A DNA stretch of 63,014 nt from Magnetococcales bacterium. Its GTDB lineage: Bacteria > Pseudomonadota > Magnetococcia > Magnetococcales > Magnetaquicoccaceae. The stretch spans positions 1-63,014 of the forward strand of contig JADGAZ010000025.1 of assembly GCA_015231755.1 (NCBI GenBank), in the 5' to 3' direction. Under the pieces are notes generated by a model. That model searched no databases. It worked only from the letters and a program-made list of their open reading frames with translations, and was not told the origin of the DNA. Both the position numbers and the translations under genes were made by a program. Shown in pieces: positions 54,903 to 63,014 of the stretch (positions are counted from its first letter, which is position 1; the number at the start of each line of letters is the position of its first letter).

Positions 54903-56945
54903 ATGGCTTTTGAAGCAGGCGAGCCACGGGACGTGATCCTGTATTTGTGCGAAAAGCCCTCCCAGGCCCGGGACATCGCCCGCATGCTGGGTGCCAACGG
55001 CAAGCGGGATGGTTATCTGGAAGGGGGCGGCATCCAGGTGACTTGGTGTCTGGGCCATCTGCTGGAGATGATCCCCCCGGACGGATACGGCCCGGTCTGG
55101 AAGGCGTGGCGGTTGGAGACCTTGCCGATTCTGCCCGACGGTTGGCGGGTGGAGGTGCGGGACAAGGTGGGCAAGCAGTTTCGGGTGATTCAGGGATTGT
55201 TGAAAAAATGCGCGGAAGTGGTGATCGCCACCGACGCGGACCGGGAAGGGGAGACCATCGGACGGGAGGTGCTGGACCATTGCGGTTATCGGGGTCCGGT
55301 CTCCCGGTTGTGGCTGTCGGCTTTGGATGACGAGAGCATTCGCAAGGCGTTGGGCGCCCGTCTGCCCGGGGCCAAAACCGAGCCGTTGTACCGGGCCGGC
55401 CTGGGACGGGCCCGGGCGGACTGGCTGGTGGGGATGAATTTGACCCGGGCCTATACCATTTTGGGGCGACGGGGAGGCTACGAGGGGGTGTTGACCGTGG
55501 GTCGGGTGCAGACCCCCACCTTGAAACTGGTGGTGGATCGGGACCGGTTGATCGAACATTTCAAGCCGACGGATTTTTTTGAGGTCTGGATCGATTGCGC
55601 GGCTCCGGCGGGGCGGTTCCGGGCCAAGTGGGTGGTGCCGGAAGCGTGGGCCGACGAGGAGGGGCGTTGTCTGGAACGTGCCCGGGCCGAAGCGGTGGCC
55701 CAGGGGGTGGCCGGGGGGTCGGGCCGGATCGTCAAGGCCGAAACCAAACGGATGCGGGAGGCGCCCCCTTTGCCTTTGGATCTGTCCACCTTGCAGCAGG
55801 AGTCCTCCCGCCGTTGGGGCATGGGGGCGGCGCGTACCCTGGAAGTGGCCCAGGCGTTGTACGAAACCCACAAGGCCATCACCTACCCCCGCACCGATTG
55901 TCGGTATCTGCCGGAAAATCAGTTGTCCGAAGTCGGGGCCGTTTTTCAATCCATGGTCCGTTCCGACGCTTCCATGGCGACGCTGGTGGGTCAGGCGGAT
56001 GGGACGTTGCGTTCCAAGGCGTGGGACGACGGCAAGATCACCGCCCATCATGCCATGATTCCTACCAAGGCGGGGACCGGAGTGGGGGGCATGTCCTTGG
56101 AGGAGTCCCGGCTTTATGATCTGGTGCGGCGTCACTATCTGGCGCAATTTTTTCCGGTGTACCAGTTTGATCGGACCGTGGTGGAGGTGGAGGCGGCAGG
56201 CGCGTTGTTTCGGGCGTCGGGCAATGTGGAGATCGCGCCGGGCTGGAAGGTGGTGCTGCGTCGGGAGGCCAAACCCGGTGAAGCCGAAGAGGAGCGTCTG
56301 CCCCAGGGATTGAAAAAAGGGGAGTCGGTCTTGGTGGAAGGGGGGCGGGTGGAGGAGAAACGCACCAAACCGCCCAACCGTCACACGGAAGGGACTTTGA
56401 TTCAGGCCATGAAAAACGTGGGCCGCATGGTGGAGGATCCCCGTTTCAAGCAGACCCTGCGGGAGACCTCCGGAATCGGCACCGAGGCCACCCGGGCTGC
56501 GATCATCGAGAATCTGTTGCAACGCATGCTGTTGCGCAAGGAGGGCAAGAACCTGATCAGCGCCCCGGTGGCCCGGGTGCTGGTGGACGTGTTGCCCCGC
56601 AGCGTGACCAATCCCGCCACCACCGCCATTTGGGAGCAGGCTTTGGAGGAGATCGCCCAGAACATCCGCACCCTGGAAGAGTTTGAAAGCAAGGCGGTGA
56701 TCTGGGTGAGTCGTCTGATCGAGGCGGTCAAAAGCGAAGGGGAGCGTCATCTCAACCGGTTCGCCGAACTGGTCCCTGCTGCGGTATCCGCCTCATCCCC
56801 TGCCGCCCCTTCCGGTTCCCCCGCCGCCGGGAACCCTTGTCCCGCCTGTCGCAAGGGACGGGTGACGACCCGTACCACCAAGGAGGGGCGCTCTTTTTTG
56901 GGGTGTGACCGTTTTCCCAGGTGTCGGTTTGTCGGGTCGGCGTGA
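54903..56945 (+). CDS. topB: DNA topoisomerase III
   Basis: 680 residues from the ATG at 54903; an in-frame TTG at 54873 adds ten residues. The Toprim domain starts at ILYLCEKPSQARDIARMLG and holds TDADREGE. GYEGVLTVGRVQTPTL and the active-site region ITYPRTDCRYLPE (catalytic Tyr) identify a type IA topoisomerase of the TopB branch, which decatenates DNA with RecQ. One C-terminal zinc finger (CPACRKG to CDRFPRCRF) is present. The gene has no operon partner. Upstream 54623-54902 is AT-rich with no clear promoter. Confidence 0.94.
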   Translation: MAFEAGEPRDVILYLCEKPSQARDIARMLGANGKRDGYLEGGGIQVTWCLGHLLEMIPPDGYGPVWKAWRLETLPILPDGWRVEVRDKVGKQFRVIQGLLKKCAEVVIATDADREGETIGREVLDHCGYRGPVSRLWLSALDDESIRKALGARLPGAKTEPLYRAGLGRARADWLVGMNLTRAYTILGRRGGYEGVLTVGRVQTPTLKLVVDRDRLIEHFKPTDFFEVWIDCAAPAGRFRAKWVVPEAWADEEGRCLERARAEAVAQGVAGGSGRIVKAETKRMREAPPLPLDLSTLQQESSRRWGMGAARTLEVAQALYETHKAITYPRTDCRYLPENQLSEVGAVFQSMVRSDASMATLVGQADGTLRSKAWDDGKITAHHAMIPTKAGTGVGGMSLEESRLYDLVRRHYLAQFFPVYQFDRTVVEVEAAGALFRASGNVEIAPGWKVVLRREAKPGEAEEERLPQGLKKGESVLVEGGRVEEKRTKPPNRHTEGTLIQAMKNVGRMVEDPRFKQTLRETSGIGTEATRAAIIENLLQRMLLRKEGKNLISAPVARVLVDVLPRSVTNPATTAIWEQALEEIAQNIRTLEEFESKAVIWVSRLIEAVKSEGERHLNRFAELVPAAVSASSPAAPSGSPAAGNPCPACRKGRVTTRTTKEGRSFLGCDRFPRCRFVGSA

Positions 56946-57148
56946 CGGGGGGCGGCGGACAGGGCTGGAGGGGGTTGGTTGTGGCGAAGGGGGGGGCGTT
57001 GAGGGATGGATAAGACTTTTTTAAAAGTGGAATAATTTTTGCTCACTTGTGTCTGGGCGGACCGTTTCTTTAATCCGAATAACTACACGCGAATAATGTT
57101 CAAATGGCTCCATGCAAAATTTGTTTGTGGGCAGCACCCATTATTTGG

Positions 57149-57176
57149 TAAGGTCTCGGGAATAAACGGCCGATAG
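57149..57176 (+). promoter_or_regulatory. Possible flagellar sigma-28-like promoter before tpsB
   Basis: TAAGGTCT (57149-57156), 12 nt, then GCCGATAG (57169-57176). The FliA consensus is TAAAGTTT-N11-GCCGATAA, so the hexamer regions match at 6 of 8 and 7 of 8 positions, but spacing is one base too long. Transcription would start near 57184, about 30 nt before the tpsB ATG. Confidence 0.4.
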
Positions 57177-57212
57177 CGAGCAGAATCTAATTGCGTTTTG
57201 TCAGGTCAGGGG

Positions 57213-58916
57213 ATGAGCAAGATGATCAAACAGAGCTGGGAGTGTGCTTGGCGAACTGGAATGGCCGCATCCATGGCATTGACCTTGGGGGCTTTTGAAG
57301 CGGTCGCGGCTCCCCTGGACTCCGGGGCGTTGATGGATACGCTGCAAAAACCGGTGGAGGCGGCTCCCAAAGCCCCACCAGCCATCAATCTGGCACCGGA
57401 AAACGACAAAAAAGCGCCGAAACGCGATCAGGGTGTCAAAGTTCGGGTGGCCTCTTACAAAGTCAGCGGCAACGCGTCGATCCCCCAGGAGCAGCTTCTG
57501 CCCCTCCTCGACCCCTTCAAGGGGCGGGAGATGACCTTCGACGATCTCAATACCGCCGCCCTCCGGATTACCGATTATTATCGGGAATTGGGTTATTTCC
57601 TGGCCACGGCCTATCTGCCTCCCCAGGAACTCACCCCCAACGCCAAAGGCGAAGTCACCATCCAGATCGTGGTGGTGGAAGGTCGTCTGGATCAGGTCCA
57701 TGTCAATGGCAACGACCGGCTGTCCGCAGAGCGGGCCCGGGCCTATGTGGAAGCCAACGTGAACCGGAATGCGGCCATGCAGGCCAAAGGACTCGAAAGA
57801 GGACTGCTGCTGCTGGATGACCTGCCGGGTGTGACGGTCCAATCCACCCTGAAACCGGGCAAAACCCCCGGCACTTCGGATCTCGATGTGGTGCTGGGCA
57901 CCGAACCCCTCTTTACCGGCAGCATCGACCTGAGCAATCATGGCTCCCAGTATACCGGTGATTTTCGTGGCGGCTTCAGCCTCAACGTTAACAGCCCGTT
58001 GCGGATCGGGGATCAACTCACCCTGCGCACCCTGGTTTCCGAAGACGACATGTGGTTCGGTCGGGTCAGCTACACGGTGCCGGTCAATACCATGGGTACC
58101 CGGGTCGGCGCCCACTACTCCCAACTCGATTATGACTTGAACGGCACCCTTTCGGCCATCGGCGGCGACGGCAAAAGCTATGGTCTGTTCGCCTCCCACC
58201 CCTTTGTCCGTTCCCGGATCTACAACCTGTATGGACAACTGGCCTGGGATCACAAAGAGTCGGAACAGAAAGTGGCCGGGATTCGCTCCAACCAGTACGA
58301 GCCGGATGTCTTCACCGCCGCGGTCACCGGAGATGTCCGGGATGGCTGGAACGGAGGAGGTCTCACCGCCTATGAGTTCGCCATCCACCACATCAACAAC
58401 GACAGCTTCCCGGCGGGTTATGTGGGGGCGGGCTCCGACCAGACGTTCAATTTCCTGCTTTCCCGTCTGCAACGTCTGCCGGGTGATTTCAGCCTTTTTG
58501 TCGCCACTTCGGGACAACTCAGCGGCGATGACCTGATCTCTTCCGAGCAGTTCCGTCTGGGTGGCCCCAACGGAGTGCGCGCCTATCCCCAGGGAGAAGG
58601 TTCCGGAGACAGTGGCGCCTTGTTGAATGTGGATCTGCGTTATGACCTGGATTGGCTCGGCGAGCGTCTGGGTCGTTCCGATCTTCAGGCGGTGCTTTTC
58701 GGCGATGTGGGCACGGTCCATCTGAATACCCCGGTGGCAGGGGTGGATACCAACCGTACCCTCTCCGGCGTGGGCGTGGGGTTGAATCTCTTCAACGCCG
58801 CCAACCAGTTCTCCGTGAAGTGGAGCGCCGCTTTGCAACTGGATCCCGAAACCATCACCTCCGAATCCCGTCAGGGAGATGGCCGTACCTGGATCCAGGC
58901 GGTCAAGTGGTTTTGA
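57213..58916 (+). CDS. Two-partner secretion outer-membrane transporter (TpsB, ShlB/FhaC family)
   Basis: 567 residues. A signal peptide (about 1-32, cleavage near AVAA-PLD) is followed by a POTRA region (about 73-175, VRVASYKVSGNASIPQEQLLPLL and ELGYFLATAYLPPQELTPNAKGEVTIQIVVVEGRLD). A 16-stranded beta-barrel ends in WIQAVKWF with terminal aromatic Phe. The lid-loop motif VRGY appears as VRAYPQGEGSGD. It exports the TpsA encoded just downstream (92 bp gap). The ATG at 57213 is preceded by CAGGGG. Confidence 0.94.
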   Translation: MSKMIKQSWECAWRTGMAASMALTLGAFEAVAAPLDSGALMDTLQKPVEAAPKAPPAINLAPENDKKAPKRDQGVKVRVASYKVSGNASIPQEQLLPLLDPFKGREMTFDDLNTAALRITDYYRELGYFLATAYLPPQELTPNAKGEVTIQIVVVEGRLDQVHVNGNDRLSAERARAYVEANVNRNAAMQAKGLERGLLLLDDLPGVTVQSTLKPGKTPGTSDLDVVLGTEPLFTGSIDLSNHGSQYTGDFRGGFSLNVNSPLRIGDQLTLRTLVSEDDMWFGRVSYTVPVNTMGTRVGAHYSQLDYDLNGTLSAIGGDGKSYGLFASHPFVRSRIYNLYGQLAWDHKESEQKVAGIRSNQYEPDVFTAAVTGDVRDGWNGGGLTAYEFAIHHINNDSFPAGYVGAGSDQTFNFLLSRLQRLPGDFSLFVATSGQLSGDDLISSEQFRLGGPNGVRAYPQGEGSGDSGALLNVDLRYDLDWLGERLGRSDLQAVLFGDVGTVHLNTPVAGVDTNRTLSGVGVGLNLFNAANQFSVKWSAALQLDPETITSESRQGDGRTWIQAVKWF

Positions 58917-59008
58917 TGGCTTTGTAACAATGCTTGAAAAAAACACTGCATAAAAAATATGTCAGGGGTTTCTTGTTAAGATTACCGAACCGACTTGAGG
59001 GTGATTCC

Positions 59009-62000
59009 ATGAGCATGATTCGATTCGCGGCACTGTTCTCCTCCTTGACTGGATCGGCGGAAGCCGAATGTTCCGTGCCCAATCGTCACTCCCGGCGCAA
59101 ACGCGCCTCCATGGAATCCCGTTCCGGGCGCGGACCCGGCGCCTTGGCCCTGATGGCCGGAGCGCTGGGTGTGGGCATCGGCAATCAGGCCATGGCCCTT
59201 CCCCAGGATGGGGCCGTCGCCGCCGGGTCCGGAACCATCGCCCAACCGGATGCCAATACCCTCAAGGTCGATCAGGCCAGCAACCAGTTGGTGGTGGATT
59301 GGCGCTCCTTCAACATCGGCAGCAACGAAGCCGTCGTCTTCCAACAACCTTCCGCCAGCTCCGTGGCCTTGAACCGGGTGGTGGGACAGGATCCTTCCAC
59401 CATCCTGGGCCGCCTGAGCGCCAATGGTCAGATCTTCCTGGTCAACCCCCACGGCATCCTCTTCGGAGGCACGGCGCAGGTGGATCTGGGTGGACTGGTC
59501 GCCAGTACCCTCAACATCGCCAACGATGACTTTCTCGCCGGGCGTTATGTCTTCAAAAACGACGGCAATGCCGGCACGGTCCAGAACCAGGGCCGCATCA
59601 ACGCCAATGCCCCCAAAGGGGGCTTTGTCGCTTTGGTCGGTCCCCAGGCCCTCAACGATGGCGTCATCACCGCCAAAATGGGTACCGTGGGATTGGCCGC
59701 CGGGGATCAGGTGAAAATGGATTTCGCCGGGGATGGGCTGCTCTCCTTCTCGGTGGACAAGGCTTCCGTGAAAGCGTTGGCCCAGAACAAAGGGGTGATC
59801 CAGACCGAAGGCGGTCGGGTCGCCATGGTGGCTGCGTCGGCTTCGGATCTGATCCGTACCGTGGTCAACAACGAAGGCGTGGTGGAAGCCAAGGGACTGG
59901 TTCAACAAGGTGGCAAGATTATGCTGTCGGGCACGGGGGGGGATGTGGCCAACAGCGGCGCCCTCGACGTTTCCGGAGCCCAGGAGGGCGCTGCCGCCGG
60001 TGCCGTGGAGGTCCGCTCCACCCATGACATCCACCTGACCGATACCGCCACGATCCGCGCCGATGCCAAGGGCACCCGCGACGATGCCGGTGAGGTGGTT
60101 GTGGTGGCCAAAGGCAAGACCACTTTCGCCAAGGATGCCCGCGTCACCGCCCGTGGCGGTTCCGTCTCCGGCAAGGGCGGCAATGCGGAGTTGAGCGGCA
60201 AGAACGTGGATATCCAGGGTCGGGTGGATCTGACCGGTGGCGGTGGATGGGGTACCTTGTTGCTGGATCCCACCAATCTGTTCATCACCGATGGCACCAG
60301 CGCCGGATCCTATACCGCCTCTTCTTCCGGAACCGACACCATCACCGCTGGAACCATCACCGCCCTTACCACTTCCACCAATCTGACCCTGGAAGCCACC
60401 GACAACATCAACTCCTCGGCCACCTCCATTACCGGTGGCGGCGGTAATTTGACCCTTTCGCTGGTTTCGGGGGGCAGTCCCAACGCCATCAACTTGGCTT
60501 CCACGCCTCTGGCCATGGCCGGTGGCACCCTGACCCTGAACACCATCGGAGCCGGCAAGGTCAATCTCGGCACCGTCACCAACGCCGGCACCGTGACCGT
60601 CAACGGCACCACGGGTCAGGTGGACATCCGGGCCATCACCACGGCCAGCAATGCCGGGGTCACCATCACCAGCACCGGCGGCAATATCAACCTGCTCAAC
60701 GATATCAACGCCGGTACCGGCACCATCACCGTCACCGGCACCGGTGCCAACGTGGGACTGTCGGCCAACCAGACCCTGACCGGTGGCGCGATCAATCTCA
60801 CCACCACCGGCTCGACCTCATTGACCGTTTCCGGCAATATCACCGCGACCGGTACCGTGACCTTGTCGAGTCCGTCCGTCTCCGTGGGTGGAACCCTCAG
60901 CGCCTCGGGGCAGACCGTCACCGCCAGCAGCCTGACCACCAGCTTTGGTGTCAGTGGCTCCATCGCCGCGGCCACGGTCAACATCACGCCCACCGACGCC
61001 ACCTCCGTGGCCTTGGGTGGCGCCACCTCCGGCACGCTGGCCATCGCCGATGCGGACCTGGATCGGATCACCGCTTCCACCGCCATCAATGTGGGTTCCA
61101 GCACCCATACCGGTGGCATCAACATCGGGACTCTCTCCCCCACCTCGATTCTGAATGTCACCACCACCGGTGCCATCGCCCAGGCGGGTGGCACGGGTAT
61201 CACGGTGGCTTCCAAGAATGTCAACCTGACGGCCGGCAGCAGTGGCCTCGGTGTTTCGGGCACTCCGGTGCTGTTCAATGTCACCGGTACGGCCAAACTT
61301 TCCGCCACCACCAATAATGGCAATGTCTATCTGGAAGCCAACTCTGGCAATCTGACCACCTCCAGCGGACTGGCCGTGGATACGGGAACCGGCAACAAGA
61401 CCGTCAGCATCGTGGCCAGCAGTGGCAATATCACCCTGGACTCTTTGACCGGTTACACCGTGGGTGACGACAACCTGACCTTCTCCGCCACCAAGAGCGC
61501 CGGAGCCACGTTGGATGTCACCGGTTCCATCACCACCACCGGCAGCGTGGCCCTCAACTCCACGGGCAACATGAGTGTCGTCGGTGTGAGTGGCGCCACT
61601 GGGGTCGCCATCACCCTGGATAACGCCAACAGCGTCTTCACCCATAGTTCCGGCACCATCCAGTCCACCAACAGCGCCATCACCGTCACCGCCGATCAGA
61701 TGACTCTGGGGGCTTCCATCAATGCCGGAACCAGCTCCGTCACTCTGGCCCCCAAGGCCGCGGCCCAGGTGATCAATGTCGGTTCCTCGGCGGCGGATGC
61801 TTCTGGCACCCTGGGACTCACCGATACCGAACTCGCGTTCGTCACGGCGGGCACCATGGTGGTGGGCAACACCTCCAATACCGGCGGTATCGCTGTGGTG
61901 GGCGCGGTCGCCAACGCCAATGCCGCCAATCATACCTTCACCACCGGCGGCGCCATCAGTGGCACGGCGGGCACCATCACCACCACCGGCACCCTGGCCC

Positions 62001-63014
62001 TGAATGCCATCACCGGTATCGGAACCGCGGGCGCCATCTTGACTGCCGCCCCCACCATCACCTTTGCCAATACCGGCACCGGTGTGGCCAACAATGTCCA
62101 GATCTCCAATACCAGCGCCAGCGGCACGGCCATCAGTGGCAGCAATGGCGCCACTTCCGGCAACGTCACCCTGACCGCATCCAATGGTCTGGCCCTGGGC
62201 GCCATCACGGTGCCCGGCGCCTTCGCCGCTACCGCCACCGCCGGCAACATCACCAATACCGGTGCCTTGACCATTACCGGCAACTCCACCTTGACCGCTG
62301 CCACTGGCGCTTCGATTTCGGTCAACAATGCCGCCAACAACTTCACCGGTACCGTGACCTTTGCCAGCGCCGGCACCCTGGCGGATGTCACGCTGGTGGA
62401 TACCACCGCCTTCGACATCGCCGCCTTGACCTTGACCGGAAACCTGTCGGTCACCGCGGGCGGAGCGATCACCACCTCCGGCGCCCTGGTCATCCCCGGC
62501 ACCACCACTTTGTCGGCTGCCGGTTATGATGTGACCGCCAGCAACGCGGCCAACAATTTCACCGGCGCGGTTTCTGTGACCGGTGCCAACGTCACCCTGG
62601 TGGATCTCAACGCCATGGTGTTGGGTGCCTCCACCGTCACCGGGACTTTGGGTGTCACCACCACCGGCGCCCTCACCCAGTCCGGTGCGTTGAGTGTGAG
62701 TGGCGTGGCGACCCTGGCGGCGGGAGCGGCCAATGACATTACCTTGTCCACCGCCACCAACGACTTTGCCACGGTGGCCATCACCACGGGTAACAATGTC
62801 ACCCTGGCGGATGCCAATGCCTTGATTCTGGGGGCCTCGACGGTTTCCGGCACCTTGGGAGTCACCACCTCTGGAGCCATCACCCAGTCCGGGGCCTTGA
62901 GTGTGGCCGGTGTGGCGACTTTGGCAGCAGGATCTGCCAACAACATCACCTTGAGTACCGCCACCAACGACTTTGCCACGGTGGCCATCACCACGGGTAA
63001 CAATGTCACCTTGG
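59009..63014 (+). CDS. Filamentous-haemagglutinin-type secreted adhesin (TpsA), 5' part
   Basis: At least 1335 residues, open to the window end with no stop. The start is the ATG at 59009 after GAGG. An extended signal (about 1-68) ends at GNQAMA. The TPS secretion domain follows (about 70-300): LVVDWRSFNIGSNEAVVFQQ, VALNRVVGQDPSTILGRLSANGQIFLVNPHGILFGG and GLVAST, with NPHGI standing for NPNGI. The rest is Thr/Ala/Gly/Ser-rich beta-helix (ITTTGTLALNAITG-type strands). Tandem repeats dominate the end. Likely adhesion, aggregation or competition; the C-terminus, which would decide, is missing. Confidence 0.93.
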   Translation, partial: MSMIRFAALFSSLTGSAEAECSVPNRHSRRKRASMESRSGRGPGALALMAGALGVGIGNQAMALPQDGAVAAGSGTIAQPDANTLKVDQASNQLVVDWRSFNIGSNEAVVFQQPSASSVALNRVVGQDPSTILGRLSANGQIFLVNPHGILFGGTAQVDLGGLVASTLNIANDDFLAGRYVFKNDGNAGTVQNQGRINANAPKGGFVALVGPQALNDGVITAKMGTVGLAAGDQVKMDFAGDGLLSFSVDKASVKALAQNKGVIQTEGGRVAMVAASASDLIRTVVNNEGVVEAKGLVQQGGKIMLSGTGGDVANSGALDVSGAQEGAAAGAVEVRSTHDIHLTDTATIRADAKGTRDDAGEVVVVAKGKTTFAKDARVTARGGSVSGKGGNAELSGKNVDIQGRVDLTGGGGWGTLLLDPTNLFITDGTSAGSYTASSSGTDTITAGTITALTTSTNLTLEATDNINSSATSITGGGGNLTLSLVSGGSPNAINLASTPLAMAGGTLTLNTIGAGKVNLGTVTNAGTVTVNGTTGQVDIRAITTASNAGVTITSTGGNINLLNDINAGTGTITVTGTGANVGLSANQTLTGGAINLTTTGSTSLTVSGNITATGTVTLSSPSVSVGGTLSASGQTVTASSLTTSFGVSGSIAAATVNITPTDATSVALGGATSGTLAIADADLDRITASTAINVGSSTHTGGINIGTLSPTSILNVTTTGAIAQAGGTGITVASKNVNLTAGSSGLGVSGTPVLFNVTGTAKLSATTNNGNVYLEANSGNLTTSSGLAVDTGTGNKTVSIVASSGNITLDSLTGYTVGDDNLTFSATKSAGATLDVTGSITTTGSVALNSTGNMSVVGVSGATGVAITLDNANSVFTHSSGTIQSTNSAITVTADQMTLGASINAGTSSVTLAPKAAAQVINVGSSAADASGTLGLTDTELAFVTAGTMVVGNTSNTGGIAVVGAVANANAANHTFTTGGAISGTAGTITTTGTLALNAITGIGTAGAILTAAPTITFANTGTGVANNVQISNTSASGTAISGSNGATSGNVTLTASNGLALGAITVPGAFAATATAGNITNTGALTITGNSTLTAATGASISVNNAANNFTGTVTFASAGTLADVTLVDTTAFDIAALTLTGNLSVTAGGAITTSGALVIPGTTTLSAAGYDVTASNAANNFTGAVSVTGANVTLVDLNAMVLGASTVTGTLGVTTTGALTQSGALSVSGVATLAAGAANDITLSTATNDFATVAITTGNNVTLADANALILGASTVSGTLGVTTSGAITQSGALSVAGVATLAAGSANNITLSTATNDFATVAITTGNNVTL
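62534..63014 (+). repeat. 207-bp (69-residue) tandem repeats in TpsA
   Basis: Units start at 62534, 62741 and 62948; the last is cut by the window end. The second and third start with ACCTTG and encode TLSTATNDFATVAITTGNNVTL almost identically; the first is more diverged. A further degenerate unit begins near 62324 with a 216-bp spacing. The repeat encodes a beta-helix module reading LGASTVSGTLGVTTSGAITQ and SGALSVAGVATLAAGSANNI. More copies probably follow outside the window. Confidence 0.9.

Noticed and set aside
54702-56750. 682-codon minus-strand frame opposite topB
   Set aside because: Typical antisense shadow of a GC-rich gene; composition is His/Pro/Gln-rich with no family signature, while topB has all catalytic motifs.
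57060-57200. Possible c-di-GMP or other riboswitch in the tpsB leader
   Set aside because: Conserved aptamer cores were not found; the sequence is better described by the sigma-28-like promoter.
57201-58946. 581-codon minus-strand frame opposite tpsB
   Set aside because: Antisense shadow in GC-rich DNA; TpsB domain order on the plus strand is unmistakable.
60616-61933. Long Val/Ala/Pro-rich minus-strand frames opposite tpsA
   Set aside because: They mirror the Thr/Ala/Gly repeats of TpsA and have no independent features.

Overview
The window is a compact, GC-rich stretch of a Gram-negative proteobacterial chromosome. An outer-membrane assembly enzyme (LpxC), a two-partner secretion pair, system I cytochrome c maturation and a Tat-exported nitrous oxide reductase all point that way. 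An NtrYX pair whose NtrX lacks the GAFTGA loop is typical of Alphaproteobacteria and their deep relatives. A putative sulfur-globule-like protein, denitrification genes and expanded phosphate transport would suit a sulfur-oxidising, polyphosphate-storing lineage such as the magnetotactic cocci (Magnetococcales). That placement is inference; no magnetosome gene or rRNA is present to test it. Nearly every gene between 0.9 and 53.8 kb lies on the minus strand.

Layout. 0-0.8 kb: the 3' end of a transhydrogenase beta subunit (pntB) with hairpins, then a small TPR protein (plus strand). 0.9-7.6 kb: a minus-strand operon of a SPOR-domain protein and ccmABCDEFGH, preceded by a sigma-54-like promoter at 7.73 kb. 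8.0-14.4 kb: lpxC, a DUF4390 lipoprotein, ntrY, ntrX and an unusual RelA/SpoT-domain protein, preceded by an exact -24/-12 sigma-54 promoter at 14.58 kb. 14.8-32.6 kb: a complete dcw cluster (rsmH-ftsL-ftsI-murE-murF-mraY-murD-ftsW-murG-murC-murB-ddl-ftsQ-ftsA-ftsZ), closed by a strong terminator after ftsZ. It has a consensus-hexamer promoter, and the RNase P RNA gene (rnpB) sits where mraZ is often found.

33.2-41.1 kb: two phosphate-transport units. One is DUF47/PhoU-like, PiT, a divergent PhoU-like protein, a Sel1 protein and a SulP anion transporter with STAS and cyclic-nucleotide-binding domains. The other is PiT plus DUF47/PhoU-like. 41.7-53.8 kb: nosR-nosZ-nosDFYL for nitrous oxide reduction, continuing without a clear break into a SIS-domain protein, a membrane sensor kinase with a large extracytoplasmic domain, and an NtrC-type regulator with intact GAFTGA.

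54-63 kb (plus strand): a secreted Asn/Trp/Gly-rich protein, topoisomerase III, and a two-partner secretion system. The TpsB pore is preceded by a possible flagellar sigma-28-like promoter. The very large TpsA adhesin runs off the window end inside 207-bp tandem repeats.

Functionally the window joins envelope growth and division (dcw, lpxC), redox and nitrogen control (ntrYX, two sigma-54-type promoters), cytochrome c biogenesis, N2O respiration, phosphate and anion import, and surface adhesion. No tRNA, CRISPR array, insertion sequence or prophage was recognised.
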